From contig NZ_JAIWOI010000063.1 in the NCBI RefSeq assembly GCF_020217005.1, positions 1 through 10,000 on the forward strand: 10,000 nt of DNA, given 5' to 3'. The translations under genes were made by a program, and so were the position numbers. This DNA is from Rheinheimera sp. (GTDB lineage Bacteria; Pseudomonadota; Gammaproteobacteria; Enterobacterales; Alteromonadaceae). The notes below the pieces were generated by a model. It made no database searches and was not told the DNA's origin. It was given only the letters and a program-made list of their open reading frames with translations. Shown here piece by piece: positions 7,281-10,000 of the stretch (position 1 is its first letter; every line of letters begins with the position of its first letter).

Positions 7281-10000
7281 TAGTTGTCTACCTCACGCCA
7301 TGACACCCGACCACGTCGGATCTGGGTATTTACGTCTAAATTCACTACATTGGTATTGGCTAAACCTACCGCCATTTTGTCTTCAAAAAACAAAGGTTCA
7401 GTGGGCATACTGTCAAAACGTACACCGGACATTTCTATGATGTCTTCCCCCTGGGTCACACCGTCGTCCTGATTAAAGTCTTCATCCGCTGAAATATCAA
7501 AAAAGTGGTAGTTCAGCCGGCCACCATGGTAGGGGTCTACTGCCATTACATAGCCATCGCCCTCCGGGTTACATACATTACTGTCGGGAATAATACTGTT
7601 GACCACTAAGGTAGTCCCTACTAAACGCGGTGAAGAAACAATTCGCTCACGCTCGTCGGGCAAATCGATAAACCAGCCCTGAAAACCAGCCATATCATTG
7701 GCGGCTGAAGGCGATACAATACGGCCTTCAGTGCCATTGCTGTGACTGACATTAGTTAAAACACGCTCTTTCAGTAAAGTGCGGCCTGCCATGGCCGTAC
7801 CATCCATGATGCCGTACCAGCTTTGTGGGTCATCCAATTGCGGGTCTGGAGTTTCCAGATAACGGCCTGTGCCAAAAAACAGCCATAATTTTCCTGTTTT
7901 AGGTTCAGAGCCTAATGCGATACCCCCGGTAATGGATTGGGGATTACCTGCAGCATCTTCGGCCTGGTATAAAGGAGCGCCACCATAAGCGACTGCCCAG
8001 TTGCTGGGGTTATTGGAGGACAAATCAAATTTCCAGACTTTGCCTTGTAAGTCTCCGGCAAAAAACCAGTCGGTATTGCCGTTTTTGCTATAGTCCCAGC
8101 CTTCAATCTGGCCTAAGCCGTTGTCGCCCGACCCTGTAGTGATCTCCAGATCATCACTGCTCACCATCGAAGTACCGGTTTCGATATCCAGCACCAACAA
8201 ACCCGGTTTGCCCGTGCTGTTATTGTAGCCATAGCCTATAACTACAGCCCATTTACCGTTGTTTAGCCTGGTAATAATAGGTTTTGAGGTGGTAACACCT
8301 AACTGCGGATAACTCTTATCCCACAATAAACTGCTTTGGCTAATTTGCCCCGGGTCGGTAATATCCAATGCAAAAATGCTGTTGCCACCGCGGCCTGTAC
8401 TACCGACCAGCACAGTGCGCCAGCTGCCGTCAAAATACACATCGGCCGATACTGCAGTGCCATCCACATAATAATCTTTTTGGATCACGCCACTGACATT
8501 GGGTTCGCTTAAAGCTTTGAGGTTGGTCTCGGCTGTCAGCATTTGTCGGGGGACATAGGCAAATGCCTCTACTCCTGTTGTCGCATTAAATGCATGCAAC
8601 ATACCGTCATTGGCTCCGACATAAATAATAGGCTGGCGGCTTTTGTAAGCTGCCAGATGGGCCTTGTAACTGCTGGCTTCAGGCCAATTGTAGGAGTGAT
8701 AATTAAAGTTAACCGGCGCGCCGACATACACAGGTGACGAGTTGGCGATATCGCCTAAAGCTGTGGATCTGTTGCGATAACTACCGCCATTTTGTTGCTC
8801 CAGAGCCGGGTTGCCACGGACATAATCCACTACATTACTGCTGCCTAAAGCGGCTTGTTGACTGCCTGCCCCACTGGTTAAATTGGCCCAGACAAATAGC
8901 TCGGCAGAGGTTTCTGTTTTACCGAAGTAGATCTCTCTGTCGTCCCAGTCAGGCAGCTGTTCGGCGGCACTCCAGACATAACTGGTCGTGTCTTCGATAT
9001 TGTAATTCACCAAATCCCCGCTCCAGTCACCACTGTTAAAACGGCCCTGATAAACACTTTGTTCCGCCTGCAACGATGTTGTAGTTCCGGCTAAATTTGA
9101 GCCGGAAGCAACACGGGCTATGATGGCAGACAAAGTATTGGATAAGCCTGTGGCGAAAGTATCAGGGTCAGCGGCACTGAAAAAACCACCTCTGCTGTTC
9201 ACTGCGGCATGTAATAAATCATCAATTTTAGCCGGTTGTGTCGCCAGAGGGTCGGGCCAGGAAATGGCGCTGCTTGCGCCTATCGCATTAAAAGCAGTGC
9301 CGGAACTAATAGTGCCTTCAACCCCAAGACCCACGCCAAAAGTGACCATATGTTGCCAGAATGCAGGGTTGATCGGGCTGGTTGGTACCAGGTTATCCAG
9401 GTCAGTGCGTAAGTCGCGCTTCCAGTAATACATAGCCACATCGGCCAGTGTATTACTGCGCCCGTCAGAAAAAGGTCCTGTGGGCGCATAGACATAAGAA
9501 ACCCCACCAGGTTTAGGTATGGTTTGGTTATTAGTCGTACTGCCATCGTTATTAGAACGTGCTGCCGCGGTTTGGGCCTGAGAAGCGCTGTCTTCGCTCC
9601 AGTAACCATCTGTCATGAGTATGCTGTAGCTCTGACGACACATAATATGCGGAGAGTCATCATCTGTACCCGGGGTCTGGCCCCAGGGTCCTTTGTTGTC
9701 TGTTCTGGAGAAGTACAAACCAGCATCATTGAGCGCCTTGCGCAAAGGTGTACCATTGTAGTCATAGACCCGTTCGTACAACTGATCATAAAAACTCTGC
9801 CTGTCGCCACCGGTAAAAGGCCGGACACCGTTAATAATAGTGCTGATGCTGGCACCATCGACCGTAGTACTGCCTTTGTTAATAGCTCCGAAACCAACTC
9901 TTAATGCTTCAGTCTGGGTGGAAAAAGCCCGGCCTATGCCAGCCTGCGACGCCAGCAGACGGGAACGGTAATAGGTATACCAATTGGCGAAGTTTTGTAT
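7280..10000 (-). CDS. pilY1: Type IV pilus tip adhesin / assembly factor PilY1, N-terminus outside window
   Basis: The frame is open from the right edge to the TAA at 7280, giving 906 visible residues; the N-terminus lies beyond 10000. PilY1 is a large exported protein at the pilus tip that supports pilus extension, adhesion and surface sensing. The first visible residues, NFANWYTYYRSRLLASQAGIG, are a PilY1 hallmark. The region with SILMTDGYW (about 9600-9640) and FWQHMVTFGVGLGVEGT (about 9300-9360) belongs to the von Willebrand A-like half. The propeller begins near IIYVGANDGMLHAFNATTG (about 8570-8635). The expected calcium loop reads DYSKNGNTD (8069-8095), a D-x-S-x-N-x-N-x-D variant with fewer acidic residues than the usual DxDxDxxxD, followed by FAGDLQGKVWKFDL. 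The tail has LFFGTGRYLE and EPLFFEDKM, common in the family. A TTG at 9781 is internal, not the real start. Confidence 0.93.
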   Translation of the reverse strand: MQNFANWYTYYRSRLLASQAGIGRAFSTQTEALRVGFGAINKGSTTVDGASISTIINGVRPFTGGDRQSFYDQLYERVYDYNGTPLRKALNDAGLYFSRTDNKGPWGQTPGTDDDSPHIMCRQSYSILMTDGYWSEDSASQAQTAAARSNNDGSTTNNQTIPKPGGVSYVYAPTGPFSDGRSNTLADVAMYYWKRDLRTDLDNLVPTSPINPAFWQHMVTFGVGLGVEGTISSGTAFNAIGASSAISWPDPLATQPAKIDDLLHAAVNSRGGFFSAADPDTFATGLSNTLSAIIARVASGSNLAGTTTSLQAEQSVYQGRFNSGDWSGDLVNYNIEDTTSYVWSAAEQLPDWDDREIYFGKTETSAELFVWANLTSGAGSQQAALGSSNVVDYVRGNPALEQQNGGSYRNRSTALGDIANSSPVYVGAPVNFNYHSYNWPEASSYKAHLAAYKSRQPIIYVGANDGMLHAFNATTGVEAFAYVPRQMLTAETNLKALSEPNVSGVIQKDYYVDGTAVSADVYFDGSWRTVLVGSTGRGGNSIFALDITDPGQISQSSLLWDKSYPQLGVTTSKPIITRLNNGKWAVVIGYGYNNSTGKPGLLVLDIETGTSMVSSDDLEITTGSGDNGLGQIEGWDYSKNGNTDWFFAGDLQGKVWKFDLSSNNPSNWAVAYGGAPLYQAEDAAGNPQSITGGIALGSEPKTGKLWLFFGTGRYLETPDPQLDDPQSWYGIMDGTAMAGRTLLKERVLTNVSHSNGTEGRIVSPSAANDMAGFQGWFIDLPDERERIVSSPRLVGTTLVVNSIIPDSNVCNPEGDGYVMAVDPYHGGRLNYHFFDISADEDFNQDDGVTQGEDIIEMSGVRFDSMPTEPLFFEDKMAVGLANTNVVNLDVNTQIRRGRVSWREVDN

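Noticed and set aside
7280..9781. pilY1 as a complete 833-aa gene starting at TTG 9781
   Set aside because: The same frame continues without a stop to the window edge and encodes conserved PilY1 sequence (NFANWYTYYRSRLL), so the real start is outside.
8734..9904. Several plus-strand frames of about 100 codons opposite pilY1
   Set aside because: All are antisense to a continuous, clearly recognisable PilY1 frame, and their predicted products look like shadow translations.

Overview
The window looks like chromosomal DNA of a gammaproteobacterium, probably from the Rheinheimera/Alishewanella branch or a near relative. This is inferred from moderate GC, E. coli-like EttA and GlnB sequences, a long glutamine-dependent NadE and the type of pilus gene cluster. 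The genus is a guess. I see no rRNA, tRNA, CRISPR array, transposase or prophage gene.

Layout. Positions 1-305 (+) hold the C-terminal end of the ribosome-associated ABC-F ATPase EttA. A perfect 26-bp inverted repeat (311-366) fills the gap between ettA and the converging glnB. Positions 372-2331 (-) form a two-gene operon, nadE then glnB, linking glutamine-dependent NAD synthesis to a PII nitrogen sensor. The 150-bp region 2344-2493 is a divergent intergenic region with a candidate nadE promoter and two short inverted repeats in front of a FimT/GspH-type minor pilin gene (2494-3012, +). Everything from 3017 to the right edge is on the minus strand and encodes type IV pilus tip and minor-pilin components. 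In transcription order these are pilY1 (partial, runs off the right edge), pilE-like 1, pilV, pilW, pilX-like, a 518-aa PilY1-related protein, and pilE-like 2.

The main interpretation is that two minor-pilin cassettes lie in tandem. pilY1-pilE at the right are the last two genes of one cassette whose earlier genes would lie beyond position 10000. pilV-pilW-pilX-(PilY1-like)-pilE is a second set in the same order as the classical Pseudomonas minor pilin operon. In this second set the large PilY1 adhesin is replaced by a short, divergent protein that keeps only the C-terminal beta-propeller region with a canonical calcium loop. Its FimT/FimU partner is encoded convergently at the far end. A candidate promoter in the 63-bp gap between pilE 1 and pilV would let the second set be expressed separately.

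Minor pilins (PilV, PilW, PilX, PilE, FimU/FimT) normally prime pilus assembly and sit at the pilus tip with PilY1, which acts in adhesion, twitching and surface sensing. The second cassette may build an alternative tip complex or a competence-type pseudopilus, but that is inference.
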